From: Ruegeria arenilitoris | GTDB taxonomy: Bacteria; Pseudomonadota; Alphaproteobacteria; Rhodobacterales; Rhodobacteraceae | Assembly: GCF_013031355.1 (NCBI RefSeq) | Contig: NZ_WPZO01000011.1 | Span: 81,990-145,989, forward strand | Direction of reading: 5' to 3' | Length of the DNA stretch: 64,000 nt | Part shown: one piece after another, positions 16,882 to 26,811 of the stretch | Layout of the letters: every line of letters starts with the position of its first letter | Position numbering within the stretch: position 1 is the stretch's first letter | Made by a program: the position numbers and the translations under genes | Notes under the pieces: generated by a model | What the model saw: only the letters and a program-made list of their open reading frames with translations | Database searches by the model: none | What the model was told of the DNA's origin: nothing

Positions 16882-17838
16882 ATGCACCATCTTCTCAGGC
16901 TTTTCGTCAAGCGACTGGCGCTTGGCTTTCTGACCCTGTTCGTCGTGTCGCTCGTCATCTTCATGTCGATCGAACTATTGCCCGGCGACGTGGCCCAACA
17001 GGTTCTGGGTCAGTCCGCCACGCCCGAAAACCTGGCTGCATTTCGCCGCGAACTGGGGCTCGATCAGCCGCCGCTGACGCGCTACCTGGACTGGCTGGAA
17101 GGCTTCTTGCAAGGCGATCTGGGCAATTCGCTGATTTCGGGCCTGCCGATCCGCGAGCTGATCAGTGAGCGGATGTACAACACCTTCTTCCTTGCCGGAT
17201 TCGCCGCACTGATCTCGGTGCCGCTAGCGCTTGTGCTGGGGGTCGTGTCGGCCCTGTATCGCGGGACCGCACTGGACAAGTCGATCAACGTTCTTGCCCT
17301 AACTGCGATTTCGGTGCCCGAGTTCTTTGTGGGCTACATTCTCGTCTGGCTGCTGGCAGTGGAATTTGCGCTGTTCCCGTCCATCGCCAACCTGTCCGAA
17401 GATGCCAGCCTGGGCGACCGGATCTACCGCACTTTCCTGCCCGCGCTGACCCTGACCCTGATCGTGACGGCCCATATGATGCGGATGACGCGGGCGTCGC
17501 TGATCAACCTTCTGGCCCTGCCCTATATTGAGATGGCCAAGCTGAAAGGTGCCAGTCAGCGGCGGCTGATCGTGATCCACGCCCTGCCCAACGCCATCGC
17601 CCCCATCGTCACGGTGATCGCCATCAATCTCGCTTACCTGATCGTTGGCGTGGTGATCGTCGAGGTGGTTTTCGTTTACCCGGGCATGGGGCAACTGCTG
17701 GTCGACAGCGTTGCCAAGCGTGACTTTACCGTGGTGCAGACCGCCTGCTTGATCTTTGCGGCCACCTACATCCTCTTCAACCTGGCGTCCGATCTGATCT
17801 CTATCGCGTCGAACCCGCGCCTGCTGCACAGGAAATGA
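16882..17838 (+). CDS. ABC transporter permease, DppB type
   Basis: A 318-residue inner-membrane permease starting at ATG 16882 (MHHLLRLFVKRLALGFLTLF); the longer open frame upstream overlaps the binding-protein gene and is not credible. The DppB signature ELLPGDVAQQVLG, the region LGLDQPPLTRYLDWLEGFLQ and the cytoplasmic loop EMAKLKGASQRRLIVIHALP are present, with about six helices. Its stop overlaps the next permease start as ATGA. It forms the channel with the DppC-type partner. Confidence 0.9.
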   Translation: MHHLLRLFVKRLALGFLTLFVVSLVIFMSIELLPGDVAQQVLGQSATPENLAAFRRELGLDQPPLTRYLDWLEGFLQGDLGNSLISGLPIRELISERMYNTFFLAGFAALISVPLALVLGVVSALYRGTALDKSINVLALTAISVPEFFVGYILVWLLAVEFALFPSIANLSEDASLGDRIYRTFLPALTLTLIVTAHMMRMTRASLINLLALPYIEMAKLKGASQRRLIVIHALPNAIAPIVTVIAINLAYLIVGVVIVEVVFVYPGMGQLLVDSVAKRDFTVVQTACLIFAATYILFNLASDLISIASNPRLLHRK

Positions 17839-18668
17839 CCATGAACGGGTTCCTCTACGAATTGGGCAAGGCGCCGCTGACCGCCAAGTTCGGCTGTGTC
17901 GTCGTGCTTGTCTACATCCTGGTGGCCATCTTTGCCCCCGTCCTCGCCCCGTTTGGTGAAAGTGAAGTCGTCGGTTACGAGTACCAGCCCTGGAGTGCCG
18001 AGAACTGGCTGGGCACCGACAGTCTGGGCCGCGACATGGCCACGCGCATGATCTATGGCGCGCGCAACACGATCGGGATTGCGCTGCTGACAACTGTGAT
18101 CGCCTTTCTGGCGGGCAGCATCGCCGGGTTCTTTGCCGCCGTGTTGCAGGGCTGGGTCGATCAGCTTCTGTCGCGGGCGGTGGACGTTGTGATCTCGATC
18201 CCGACCCTGATTTTTGCGCTGCTGCTGCTGACCATCTTTGGCGCGTCAGTCACCAGCCTGATCGGTGTGATTGCTCTGATCTATGCCACTTTCGTCTACC
18301 GGATCGCACGCGCGGTCGCGATGGGGATCGTTGTGATGGACTATGTCGAGGCCGCCCAGGTGCGCGGTGAGGGCCTGTGGTGGATCATGCGCAAAGAGAT
18401 CCTGCCCAATGCCGCGCCGCCTTTGGTTGCCGAGTTCGGGCTGCGGTTCTGCTTTGTGTTCCTGACGATCTCGGGCCTGTCTTTTCTGGGTCTTGGCATT
18501 CAGCCTCCGGCGGCGGACTGGGGATCGATGGTGCGGGAAAACGCCTCACTGATCACCTTTGGCGATCTGACGCCGCTCATTCCGGCAGCGGCCATCGGAT
18601 TGCTGACCGTCGCGGTGAATTTCATCGTCGACTGGATGCTGCACAAGGCCAGCGGCCTGAAAACCTGA
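17835..18668 (+). CDS. ABC transporter permease, DppC type
   Basis: A 277-residue permease with the DppC N-terminal pattern WLGTDSLGRDMATRMIYGAR and the EAA loop EAAQVRGEGLWWIMRKEILP. Five to six membrane helices are visible. The start overlaps the DppB-type stop by 4 nt (ATGACC; an ATG two codons later is also possible). It completes the heterodimeric channel and is followed after 12 nt by the fused ATPase. Confidence 0.9.
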   Translation: MTMNGFLYELGKAPLTAKFGCVVVLVYILVAIFAPVLAPFGESEVVGYEYQPWSAENWLGTDSLGRDMATRMIYGARNTIGIALLTTVIAFLAGSIAGFFAAVLQGWVDQLLSRAVDVVISIPTLIFALLLLTIFGASVTSLIGVIALIYATFVYRIARAVAMGIVVMDYVEAAQVRGEGLWWIMRKEILPNAAPPLVAEFGLRFCFVFLTISGLSFLGLGIQPPAADWGSMVRENASLITFGDLTPLIPAAAIGLLTVAVNFIVDWMLHKASGLKT

Positions 18669-18680
18669 GGGGAGCTGAGT

Positions 18681-20318
18681 ATGAAAGACACGAACACCCC
18701 GCTGCTGACGATGCAGAACCTGCAGATCGAGGGCCTGTCCGAGGATCGCTGGAAACCGATTGTGAAAGGCGTTGATCTGTCTCTGGTCAAGGGCGAAGTG
18801 CTAGGCCTGATCGGAGAAAGTGGCGCAGGCAAGTCGACCATTGGCCTGGGCGCGATGGGCTATGTGCGTGACGGATGTCGGTTCTCGGGGGGCAGCGTCC
18901 ATTTCGACGGGATTGAGTTGACCGGTGCCGATCGCGAAACCCGTCGCAACTTGCGGTCCACCCGGATCGCCTATGTGGCGCAATCCGCGGCGGCCAGCTT
19001 CAACCCCGCATTCAAGCTGATCAACCAGCACACCGAATTTCCGGTGCGCCGGGGGCTGATGTCGCGGGAAGACGCCCGCAAGGATGCCATCGAGCTCTAC
19101 CGGCAGCTCCAGCTGCCCAACCCGGAAGAGATCGGCTTTCGCTATCCGCATCAAGTGTCCGGCGGGCAGTTGCAGCGCGCCATGACCGCCATGGCGATGG
19201 CTTGCCGCCCTGATCTGATCATCTTTGACGAACCCACCACGGCGCTCGACGTCACTACTCAGATCGAGGTTCTGTCGGCCATCCGGAATATTGTCGAGGA
19301 TTTTGGTACATCGGCGATCTATATCACCCACGACCTTTCGGTGGTGGCGCAGATGGCGGACCGGATCATGGTGCTGCGCCATGGTGCAGAGGTCGAGGCC
19401 GCGGATACAGCAACCATGCTGAACGCACCGAAACAGGCCTATACCAAATCCCTCTGGGCGGTGCGATCGTTCAAATCGGCCCAAAAAGTACCGGTTGCGG
19501 CAGATGCGGTGCCGGCAGTGTCACTGCGTGGTGTGACGGCACAATATCCCGCGATGAAAACTCCGGTGCTGAATAACGTGTCAATCGATTTTCACGCCGG
19601 GCGTACGGTGGCGGTTGTTGGGGAAAGTGGATCGGGAAAGTCCACCACGGCCCGCAGCCTGATGGGGCTATTGCCGCCGGTGCAGGGCGAGATACTGCTG
19701 AACGGTGCGCCGCTGTCACCGCAGTTCCGCAAGCGCAGCAAAGCCCAGTTGCAGGCCGTCCAGATGATCTATCAGATGGCTGACACCGCACTGAACCCGA
19801 AACAGCGCATTCGCGATATCATCGGGCGGCCGATGACCTATTACCGCGGCCTGAAAGGGCGCAAGCTGACCGAGGAAATCCGCGCCTTGCTGGATGATAT
19901 CGAGCTGGAGCCGGATCAATACATCAACCGTTTGCCCTCGGAACTGTCGGGCGGGCAAAAACAGAGGATCGGGATCGCGCGCGCGTTGGCAGCCGGGCCG
20001 AAACTGGTGATCTGCGATGAGGTGACCTCGGCGCTGGATCAACTGGTGGCCGAAGGTATCCTGCGCCTGTTGGACAAGCTGCAGCAGGAACACAACCTGG
20101 CCTATATGTTCATCACCCATGATATCTCGACCGTGCGGGCCATTGCCGATGAAGTGGTGGTGATGCAGCACGGCAAAATTGTCGAGCAAGGTCCGAAGGC
20201 ACAGATTTTCTCGCCTCCGTTCCAGCCCTATACCGATCTTTTGCTGTCTTCGGTTCCGGAAATGGATCCAGGCTGGCTGGATCGGGTGCTGGCCGACCGC
20301 GCCGCAAAACGGGCCTGA
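18681..20318 (+). CDS. Fused DppD-DppF-type ABC ATPase
   Basis: A 545-residue protein with two complete nucleotide-binding domains in one chain. The first has Walker A GESGAGKST (45-53), signature VSGGQ (159-163) and Walker B LIIFDEP. The second has Walker A GESGSGKST (314-322), signature LSGGQKQRIGIARAL and Walker B LVICDE. In many peptide importers these are separate DppD and DppF subunits. It energises the permease pair encoded just upstream. GGGGAGC precedes the start. The next gene follows after 106 bp. Confidence 0.92.
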   Translation: MKDTNTPLLTMQNLQIEGLSEDRWKPIVKGVDLSLVKGEVLGLIGESGAGKSTIGLGAMGYVRDGCRFSGGSVHFDGIELTGADRETRRNLRSTRIAYVAQSAAASFNPAFKLINQHTEFPVRRGLMSREDARKDAIELYRQLQLPNPEEIGFRYPHQVSGGQLQRAMTAMAMACRPDLIIFDEPTTALDVTTQIEVLSAIRNIVEDFGTSAIYITHDLSVVAQMADRIMVLRHGAEVEAADTATMLNAPKQAYTKSLWAVRSFKSAQKVPVAADAVPAVSLRGVTAQYPAMKTPVLNNVSIDFHAGRTVAVVGESGSGKSTTARSLMGLLPPVQGEILLNGAPLSPQFRKRSKAQLQAVQMIYQMADTALNPKQRIRDIIGRPMTYYRGLKGRKLTEEIRALLDDIELEPDQYINRLPSELSGGQKQRIGIARALAAGPKLVICDEVTSALDQLVAEGILRLLDKLQQEHNLAYMFITHDISTVRAIADEVVVMQHGKIVEQGPKAQIFSPPFQPYTDLLLSSVPEMDPGWLDRVLADRAAKRA

Positions 20319-20424
20319 AGGTTTAGTGTGAAATTCTCTCACGAAAAACTGCAAATAATGGAATTGAGCTAATCACTGGCCCTTCCTAAGATGCGCGAGA
20401 AAACACTTCACTGAGGACGCGCTT

Positions 20425-21921
20425 ATGCGGCGAACACGAACAAAACGGGCGGCAAAATCCGCCACGCCACAGATGACTTTGCCGCCCGTTGGCGGCCGTT
20501 TCATGCCGCTGGACGACAGCAAGCTGACGCATATCACTGATACTGCCTTCGACATTCTCGAACGTATCGGTGTGTCCGGCGCACCAGACGACATTCGCAC
20601 GCTGGCGCGGGAAAACGGGGCGACCGAGCGAGATGACGGGCGCATAACCTTCCCGCGCGCCTTGGTCGAAGACATGATCGCCAAAGCCTGCAAACGGGTT
20701 GAGCTTCCGGGATATATCCGCGATCGCGGGATCGAGGTTGGCGGCGGCCGGGTGCATATCGGAACCGGTGGGGCCGCTGTCCAGATTCTGGATGCTGCGA
20801 CGAACGCGTTCCGGGACAGCACCTTGCAGGACCTCTATGGCCTGATGCGGATTGTGGATGCCAGTGACAGCATCCATTATTCCCTACGTCCGGTGGTGGC
20901 GCGTGACTTGGAAGACCCGCTGACGCTGGATATCAACACCGCCTTCACAGCAATGAAGGCAACCTCGAAACCCATCGGCACCAGTTTCTTTGAACCGGCC
21001 AATGTGACACCGGTGATCGAAATGTTCGATGAGGCCCTGGGCGGGGAAGATGCGTTCCGCAAGCAACCCTTCTGCTTTGCCTCAGTCTGCCATGTTGTAC
21101 CGCCTTTGACACTGGCCGAAGAAGCCTGCGGCGTGATGCAGGAATGCGTGCGCCTGGGCATGCCGCTGCAAATCTGCTCGGCAGCGCAGGCGGGGGCGAC
21201 CAGCCCGGCCTCACTGGCAGGCGCTCTGGCGCAGGGTCTGGCGGAATCACTGGCCGGTTTGGTGCTGGTTAACATGATGCAGCCGGGTTTCCCTTGTATC
21301 CTCGCCTTCCTGCCCTTTATTTCCGACCTGCGCACCGGGGCGATGACCGGCGGCTCGGGTGAGGCCGCGGTGGCCAACGCGGCCGCTGCACAGTTGCTGT
21401 TGAACCTAGGGCTGCCGTCGACCGTGTCTGCGGGCATGACCGACGCTAAAACGGCGGATGCGCAATCGGGGTATGAAAAGGGTTACACCATTGCGCTGGC
21501 CGCGCAGGGCGGGGCCGACATGATCAACCTGTCCGTTGGCATGCTTGGCTCGATCATGGCCGCCAGCAAAGAGGCGCTGGTGATCGACAATGACATGTGC
21601 GGTGCGATCTTGCGCACCGTGCGCGGGGTCGAGATGTTCGAAGGCTCGATCGACCTCGACATGATTGAAGAGGTCGTCACCGGTGAAGGCCACTACCTGG
21701 GCACCGCCCAGACGCTTGACCTGATGACCAAGGAATATGTCTACCCGGCCCTCGGCGACCGCCAAAGCGTCAACGACTGGCTGGAAAGTGGTGCGCAAAC
21801 GGTCTGGGACCGCGCCATCGCCCGCGTCGCCGAGATCGAGGCGCAGCCAGCGCCGTCCCACCTTCCTGCCGAGGTCGAGGCCGCCCTGCGCGCCCGCCTG
21901 CCCATTCATTTGAAAGACTGA
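20425..21921 (+). CDS. MttB-family (trimethylamine methyltransferase-like) methyltransferase, non-pyrrolysine
   Basis: A 498-residue member of the MttB superfamily, about full length. Features include FDILERIGVSGAPDDIRTLA, the GTGGAAVQILD segment and the C-terminal GADMINLSVGMLGSIMAASK. The coding frame has no internal amber codon, so it belongs to the non-pyrrolysine group whose characterised members demethylate quaternary amines such as glycine betaine, proline betaine or carnitine and pass the methyl to a corrinoid protein. No corrinoid-binding partner gene is visible in this window. It is followed 4 nt later by two FAD/GcvT oxidoreductases. The 106-bp gap upstream contains TGAAATTC (20329-20336). 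Confidence 0.88.
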   Translation: MRRTRTKRAAKSATPQMTLPPVGGRFMPLDDSKLTHITDTAFDILERIGVSGAPDDIRTLARENGATERDDGRITFPRALVEDMIAKACKRVELPGYIRDRGIEVGGGRVHIGTGGAAVQILDAATNAFRDSTLQDLYGLMRIVDASDSIHYSLRPVVARDLEDPLTLDINTAFTAMKATSKPIGTSFFEPANVTPVIEMFDEALGGEDAFRKQPFCFASVCHVVPPLTLAEEACGVMQECVRLGMPLQICSAAQAGATSPASLAGALAQGLAESLAGLVLVNMMQPGFPCILAFLPFISDLRTGAMTGGSGEAAVANAAAAQLLLNLGLPSTVSAGMTDAKTADAQSGYEKGYTIALAAQGGADMINLSVGMLGSIMAASKEALVIDNDMCGAILRTVRGVEMFEGSIDLDMIEEVVTGEGHYLGTAQTLDLMTKEYVYPALGDRQSVNDWLESGAQTVWDRAIARVAEIEAQPAPSHLPAEVEAALRARLPIHLKD

Positions 21922-21925
21922 GCCC

Positions 21926-24343
21926 ATGAAAAACCAAGCCAAAGTTGTGATCATCGGGGGCGGCGCGGTCGGTGTCTCGACCCTCTATCATCTGGCCAAA
22001 GCCGGTGTGACCGACACCCTGCTGATCGAAAAGAACGAATTGACCAGCGGCTCGACCTGGCACGCGGCGGGGAACATCCCGACCTACGCCAACAGTTGGG
22101 GTGGGATGCGCGCAGGCAACTATGCCTGGCGTCTGTACAAGGATCTGGCCGACGAGGTCGACTACCCGATCACTTATCGCCACACCGGCGCCTTCTGGCC
22201 TGCCCACACGCAGGAACGCATGGATCTGTTCCGTCACCTTGTCGGGATCTCCAAGGGGTTGGGCTATGACATGGCGATGCTCACACCGTCCGAGATGGAC
22301 GATATGCACCCCTACTTCAGCTCGGGTGACAGCATCATCGGTGGGATTTTCGACCCGTATGAGGGCGACGTGGACCCCTCGCAACTAACCCAGGCGCTGG
22401 CTAAAGGCGCGCGGGATCAGGGCGCTGCGATCGCGCGGTTTACCACGGTCACCGGGATTACACGCCGCGCGTCCGGCGAGTGGGAGGTGCAGACCGACAA
22501 GGGCAATGTGATCTGTGACATCGTGATCAACGCCGGTGGCTATTACGGCCGCGTCGTTGGTGAGATGGTCGGTCAGAAACTGCCCGTCGTCACGCTGGAG
22601 CACCAGTATCTGGTCACAGAAAGCCTGCCAGAGCTTGAGGCAAATCCCGAGAACTTCCCGCTCATCCGCGACCCGGACATCATGTATTACCTGCGGCGCG
22701 AGCGGAACGGACTTCTGCTGGGCTCATACGGCCACGAAGGTCGCCCCGCATGGCTGGACGGGATGCCCGATTGCTTTGCCAATCAGCTCTACCCCGACAG
22801 CGTTGACGACATCGCCGAAATTCTAGAAGCCGCGCTGGAACATGTGCCGCTGCTGGGCGAGGCTGGTGTCAGCCGTTTCGTGAACGGCCCAATCCCCTAC
22901 AGCCCGGATGGCGCGCCACTCTGCGGCCCCGCCTTTGGTCTGCCGAACTTCTACCATGCGTGCTGTTTCCCGGTGGGCATTACCCACTCAGCTGCGGCGG
23001 CGAAAACCTTGACCGAATGGATCACCGAAGGTGAGACCGAATGGGATATGTCGTTCTGGGATCCCCGCCGCTTTGGCGAGGAATGGGCCACGTTCGATTA
23101 CACCGTCAAACGGTCCAGCGAACTTTACGAGCACCAATACGCGATCCCCTACCCACACCGCCTGTGGAAATCGGGCCGTCCGCTGCAGACAACACCGCTC
23201 TACGACACGCTCAAGGCCAAGGGTGCGGTCTTCGGACAGGTCGCCGGGTGGGAGCGCGCCTTCTGGTTCCAGACCGGCGACATCAAAGATGATGGCCAAC
23301 TCAGCTTCCATCACGAGGCGTGGCATGACGCGGTCAAAGCCGAATGCGAAGGCGTGCGCGACAATGTCGGCGTGATGGATCACGGTGGCTTTACCAGGTA
23401 CGAGGTCGAAGGGCCGCGCGCCACCGAGTTCCTCAATCAGGTGTTCTGCGGCGCGATGCCATCGGTCGGCCGGGTCAAGCTGTCCTACATGCTGACGCCC
23501 AAGGGTAAAATCTGGTCCGAGGCCACGATTGCGCGGCTGGATGAGAACAAATACCTGCTCTGCGGCCCCACTCTGGCCGATCAGCGCGACCATGACTGGA
23601 TGTCCAAATTCCTGCCGGATGAGGGCGTGACCCTGACCCGTGGCTCGGACTTTGACGCTGCCCTGATGGTCATGGGGCCAAAATCCCGCGAGGTGCTGCA
23701 ACCGCTGACCGAGGATGATCTGTCCAGGGATAGCGCCCCATGGATGTCGGTCCGCGAAATCACCATCGCAGGCGCGCGGGTGACTGCCCTGCGGGTATCC
23801 TATGTCGGTGAGCTGGGCTGGGAGCTGCATCTGCGCAGCGCCGACCTGGTCCGCGTTTACAACGCCATCATGGAACAGGGTGCAGATCACGGCATCGTCG
23901 AATTCGGCTCTTACGGGCTGAACGCCATGCGGTTGGAAAAGGGCTATCACGGCTGGGGCGCCGATTTCGGTATCGAATACACCGCGTTCGATGCAGGACT
24001 GGATCGTTTCGTCAGCAAGAAGAAAGACAGCTTTGTCGGTCGCGACGCGTTTCTGGCGCAGGCCGAACAGCCGAAGGACTATCATTTCACCGCCTTTGTG
24101 TTGGGCGGTCACGGCGCGGATGCCCTTTCTTCTGACCCGATCTGCCGCGATGGCAAACCGATGGGTTATGTCAGCTCAGGCGGCACCGGGTTCCGCATCG
24201 GCAAGCGGATTGCTCTGGGGTATTTGACCGAGGCCGCGCAACCCGGCGACGTCTATCAGATCGAAGTGCTGGGTGTTCCGGTCAATGCGACCGTGTCCAC
24301 GGTGCCCTTCTACGATCCCGAAAACGACCGGTTGCGGGGATAA
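21926..24343 (+). CDS. FAD-dependent dimethylglycine/sarcosine dehydrogenase-like demethylase with GcvT domain (1)
   Basis: An 805-residue two-part enzyme. The N-terminal DAO-type FAD domain has IIGGGAVG (9-16) and STWHAAG, with His46 at the covalent-flavin position of dimethylglycine dehydrogenase. The C-terminal half (about 430-805) is a GcvT/aminomethyltransferase folate domain, with GELGWELH and YGLNAMRLEKGYHGWGADFG. Such enzymes oxidise N-methyl groups and hand the one-carbon unit to tetrahydrofolate. It begins 4 nt after the MttB-type gene and ends 5 nt before a second, diverged copy. Tandem copies suggest successive removal of two methyl groups. Confidence 0.9.
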   Translation: MKNQAKVVIIGGGAVGVSTLYHLAKAGVTDTLLIEKNELTSGSTWHAAGNIPTYANSWGGMRAGNYAWRLYKDLADEVDYPITYRHTGAFWPAHTQERMDLFRHLVGISKGLGYDMAMLTPSEMDDMHPYFSSGDSIIGGIFDPYEGDVDPSQLTQALAKGARDQGAAIARFTTVTGITRRASGEWEVQTDKGNVICDIVINAGGYYGRVVGEMVGQKLPVVTLEHQYLVTESLPELEANPENFPLIRDPDIMYYLRRERNGLLLGSYGHEGRPAWLDGMPDCFANQLYPDSVDDIAEILEAALEHVPLLGEAGVSRFVNGPIPYSPDGAPLCGPAFGLPNFYHACCFPVGITHSAAAAKTLTEWITEGETEWDMSFWDPRRFGEEWATFDYTVKRSSELYEHQYAIPYPHRLWKSGRPLQTTPLYDTLKAKGAVFGQVAGWERAFWFQTGDIKDDGQLSFHHEAWHDAVKAECEGVRDNVGVMDHGGFTRYEVEGPRATEFLNQVFCGAMPSVGRVKLSYMLTPKGKIWSEATIARLDENKYLLCGPTLADQRDHDWMSKFLPDEGVTLTRGSDFDAALMVMGPKSREVLQPLTEDDLSRDSAPWMSVREITIAGARVTALRVSYVGELGWELHLRSADLVRVYNAIMEQGADHGIVEFGSYGLNAMRLEKGYHGWGADFGIEYTAFDAGLDRFVSKKKDSFVGRDAFLAQAEQPKDYHFTAFVLGGHGADALSSDPICRDGKPMGYVSSGGTGFRIGKRIALGYLTEAAQPGDVYQIEVLGVPVNATVSTVPFYDPENDRLRG

Positions 24344-24348
24344 CAACC

Positions 24349-26763
24349 ATGGCAAAACCACTTCCGACCGACGTGCAGGTCGCCATCATCGGCGGCGGCA
24401 TTGTTGGCTGCGCCACCGCATACCACCTCGCCAAGGCGGGGTGGTCGGTTGCTCTGTTCGAACGCAAGAAACTGACATCCGGCACAACCTGGCACGCCGC
24501 AGGGTTGGTCAGTGAAACACAAGGCGTGCCGGTTATGTCGGCGCTGGCGAAATACGGCCTCGACCTGATGGAAAGCCTCGAGGATGAAACCGGCCAGAAC
24601 ACCGGCTTCAAACGCAACGGCTCGATGACCGTGGCGCTGACCGAAGCGCGCGTGGCAGAGTTGCGCCGCAAGGTCGACTATACTCACGGCTGCGGCCTCC
24701 GCGCTGAAGAAATCAGCCTGACCGAGGCGCAGGACCGTTGGCCGCTGCTGTCGACCGAGGGCGCAAAAGGCGCGTTCTGGTTCCCCGGGGATGGCTATAC
24801 CAACCCGATCGACACCACGATGGCGCTGGCCAAGGGCGCGCGGACCCATGGTGCTCAAATCTTCGAAGACACCAAAGTCACCCGTGTCGTGATCGAAGGG
24901 GGCCGCGCCATCGGTTTGGAAATCGAGCAGGGCTTGGTCCGCGCCGAGCATGTGGTCAACGCAACCGGCATGTGGGCGCGCGAGTTCGGCCTGACGCACG
25001 GCGTGCAGATCCCGCTGCACTACACCAATCACTATTACGTGGTAACCGATCCGATTGAGGGCGTGACCGGAGATCTGCCCGTCCTGCGTGTGATGGATGA
25101 ATACGCCTATTACAAGGAGGACGCAGGCAAGCTGCTGATCGGCTGCTCGGAACCCAACGCGACCCCGTGGCTGCCCAAGGAGGGCCTGCCCGAGACGTTC
25201 GAATTCGACGAATTGCCTTGCGATGAAGAGCACCTCTATCCCATCCTCGAAGCGGCGATGGAGCGGGTTCCAGCGTTGGCGACAAGCGGCATCCGCAAGT
25301 TCTTCAACGGACCGGAGTGCTTTACCCCCGACGCCAAACACTATCTGGGCCCTGTCCCGGATGTGGCGGGCTATTGGGTCGCCGCCGGATTCAACTCGAC
25401 CGGTATCCAGAACGGCCCCGGTGCAGGCAAGGCGCTGGCCGAGTGGATCATGGTCGGCCAGATGACCATGGACCTGACCGATGTGGACAGCCGCCGCATC
25501 GTCCCGGGCCTGAACGCGCGCAGCTATACGGCAACCAAGGCCGCCGAAACCCTTGGGCACGCCTATGCGATGCACTGGCCCTATCTGCGCAAAACCGAAG
25601 CGCGCGGCCTGCGCCGGACACCCTACTACACCCATCTGCGCGATGCGGGCGCGCAATTCGGCAGTGCCAATGGCTGGGAACGCCCCCTCTACTACGGTCG
25701 CGAGATAACCGACGGGTTCGGACGCGAGCCGTGGTTTAACGATTGGCAGGCCGAGCATCAGGCGCTGCGCACCGATCTGGGCTGCATCGACCTGACATTT
25801 GGACGGTTCATCGTGGACGGACAGCACGCCCAAGCGCAGATGCAGCGGCTTTGCGGGGCCAATATGGCGGTTGCGCCGGGGGCTCTGGTCTATACCCATA
25901 TGTTCAACCCGCAGGGCGGGATTGAGGCCGATGTGACCGTCGCGCGCCTGAGTGCGACCCGTTACATGGTCATGGCCTCTGCCGGGGCCGAGCCGCAGAC
26001 CGAATACTGGCTGAAAACGCAACTGGCGGGCACCGGGGTGTCGGTGGTCAATACGACCTCGTCCGAGGCCACATTGGCCCTGATGGGACCCCGCGCACGG
26101 GATTTCCTGACCGGGCTGACCGATGCCGATCTGTCGAACCAAGCCTTCCCGTTCGGCTGTTGGCAGGTGCTGCATGTGGGTCACGCCCCGGTGCGGGCAC
26201 AGCGGATCACCTATGTCGGAGAGTTGGGGTGGGAACTGCACGTGCCCGCCGAATTTGCCCAACAGGTGTTCGAGACCATCATGGCCGCCCCGGATGCGCC
26301 ACGCCTGTGCGGTGGCATGGCGGTGGATTCCTGTCGGATCGAAAAAGGGTTCCGCCATTGGGGCCACGATATCGGGCCCTTTGACAGTCCGGTTGACAGC
26401 GGCCTGACCTTCGCATGCGATTTCGCCACCGACTTCACCGGCAAAGAGGCCGTTCAAGCTCGGAAATCCACGGGCGCCACAAGTCGCCTGCTGTCCTTCC
26501 GGTTGGAAGACTCTGACGCTTTGGTCTTTGGCAAAGAACCTGTCCTGAGTGATGGCAAAATCGTGGGACGGCTGACCTCGGCCAGCTATGGCTGGACCGT
26601 GGGTGGTGCCATTGGTTTGGGCTATGTCACCCGGCCTGAAGGTATGGAAATGAAAGACCTCGCCGCGCGCAGCTATCAGGTGATGGTGGCCGGGCAGCCT
26701 GTTCCGGCACGGGCCAGCCTGCGCCCGCTTTACGATCCGGACAACGCCCGGATGCGTGGCTGA
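24349..26763 (+). CDS. FAD-dependent dimethylglycine/sarcosine dehydrogenase-like demethylase with GcvT domain (2)
   Basis: An 804-residue paralogue of the preceding gene with the same architecture: FAD-binding IIGGGIVG (13-20), TTWHAAG with His49 as the likely covalent FAD ligand, and a C-terminal GcvT folate domain (GELGWELHVP, SCRIEKGFRHWGHDIG). The two differ clearly, so this is an old duplication or two specialised enzymes rather than a recent copy. It is the last plus-strand gene of the operon and converges on the AraC-type regulator, with a stem-loop in the gap. It likely acts on the secondary or tertiary amine left by the earlier steps. Confidence 0.9.
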   Translation: MAKPLPTDVQVAIIGGGIVGCATAYHLAKAGWSVALFERKKLTSGTTWHAAGLVSETQGVPVMSALAKYGLDLMESLEDETGQNTGFKRNGSMTVALTEARVAELRRKVDYTHGCGLRAEEISLTEAQDRWPLLSTEGAKGAFWFPGDGYTNPIDTTMALAKGARTHGAQIFEDTKVTRVVIEGGRAIGLEIEQGLVRAEHVVNATGMWAREFGLTHGVQIPLHYTNHYYVVTDPIEGVTGDLPVLRVMDEYAYYKEDAGKLLIGCSEPNATPWLPKEGLPETFEFDELPCDEEHLYPILEAAMERVPALATSGIRKFFNGPECFTPDAKHYLGPVPDVAGYWVAAGFNSTGIQNGPGAGKALAEWIMVGQMTMDLTDVDSRRIVPGLNARSYTATKAAETLGHAYAMHWPYLRKTEARGLRRTPYYTHLRDAGAQFGSANGWERPLYYGREITDGFGREPWFNDWQAEHQALRTDLGCIDLTFGRFIVDGQHAQAQMQRLCGANMAVAPGALVYTHMFNPQGGIEADVTVARLSATRYMVMASAGAEPQTEYWLKTQLAGTGVSVVNTTSSEATLALMGPRARDFLTGLTDADLSNQAFPFGCWQVLHVGHAPVRAQRITYVGELGWELHVPAEFAQQVFETIMAAPDAPRLCGGMAVDSCRIEKGFRHWGHDIGPFDSPVDSGLTFACDFATDFTGKEAVQARKSTGATSRLLSFRLEDSDALVFGKEPVLSDGKIVGRLTSASYGWTVGGAIGLGYVTRPEGMEMKDLAARSYQVMVAGQPVPARASLRPLYDPDNARMRG

Positions 26764-26784
26764 ACCCGCCATACCGGACCTTCG

Positions 26785-26811
26785 GAACGGCCTCGACGCT
26801 AGGGGCCGTTC
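26785..26811. terminator. Stem-loop between convergent transcription units
   Basis: Arms GAACGGCC (26785-26792) and GGCCGTTC (26804-26811) are perfectly complementary. The right arm reaches into the last codons of the minus-strand regulator. Its position between two converging genes suggests a bidirectional terminator, although the following T-run is poor on both sides. Confidence 0.5.

Noticed and set aside
20425..21921. Pyrrolysine-containing MttB
   Set aside because: The reading frame contains no internal amber codon.
22988..24112. A 374-codon minus-strand frame opposite the first FAD/GcvT gene
   Set aside because: Same antisense effect; no family features and no ribosome binding site.
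24310..26772. An 820-codon minus-strand open frame opposite the second FAD/GcvT gene
   Set aside because: It mirrors a clearly conserved gene; the translation is rich in His, Arg and Gly with no domain. High GC keeps the opposite frame free of stops.
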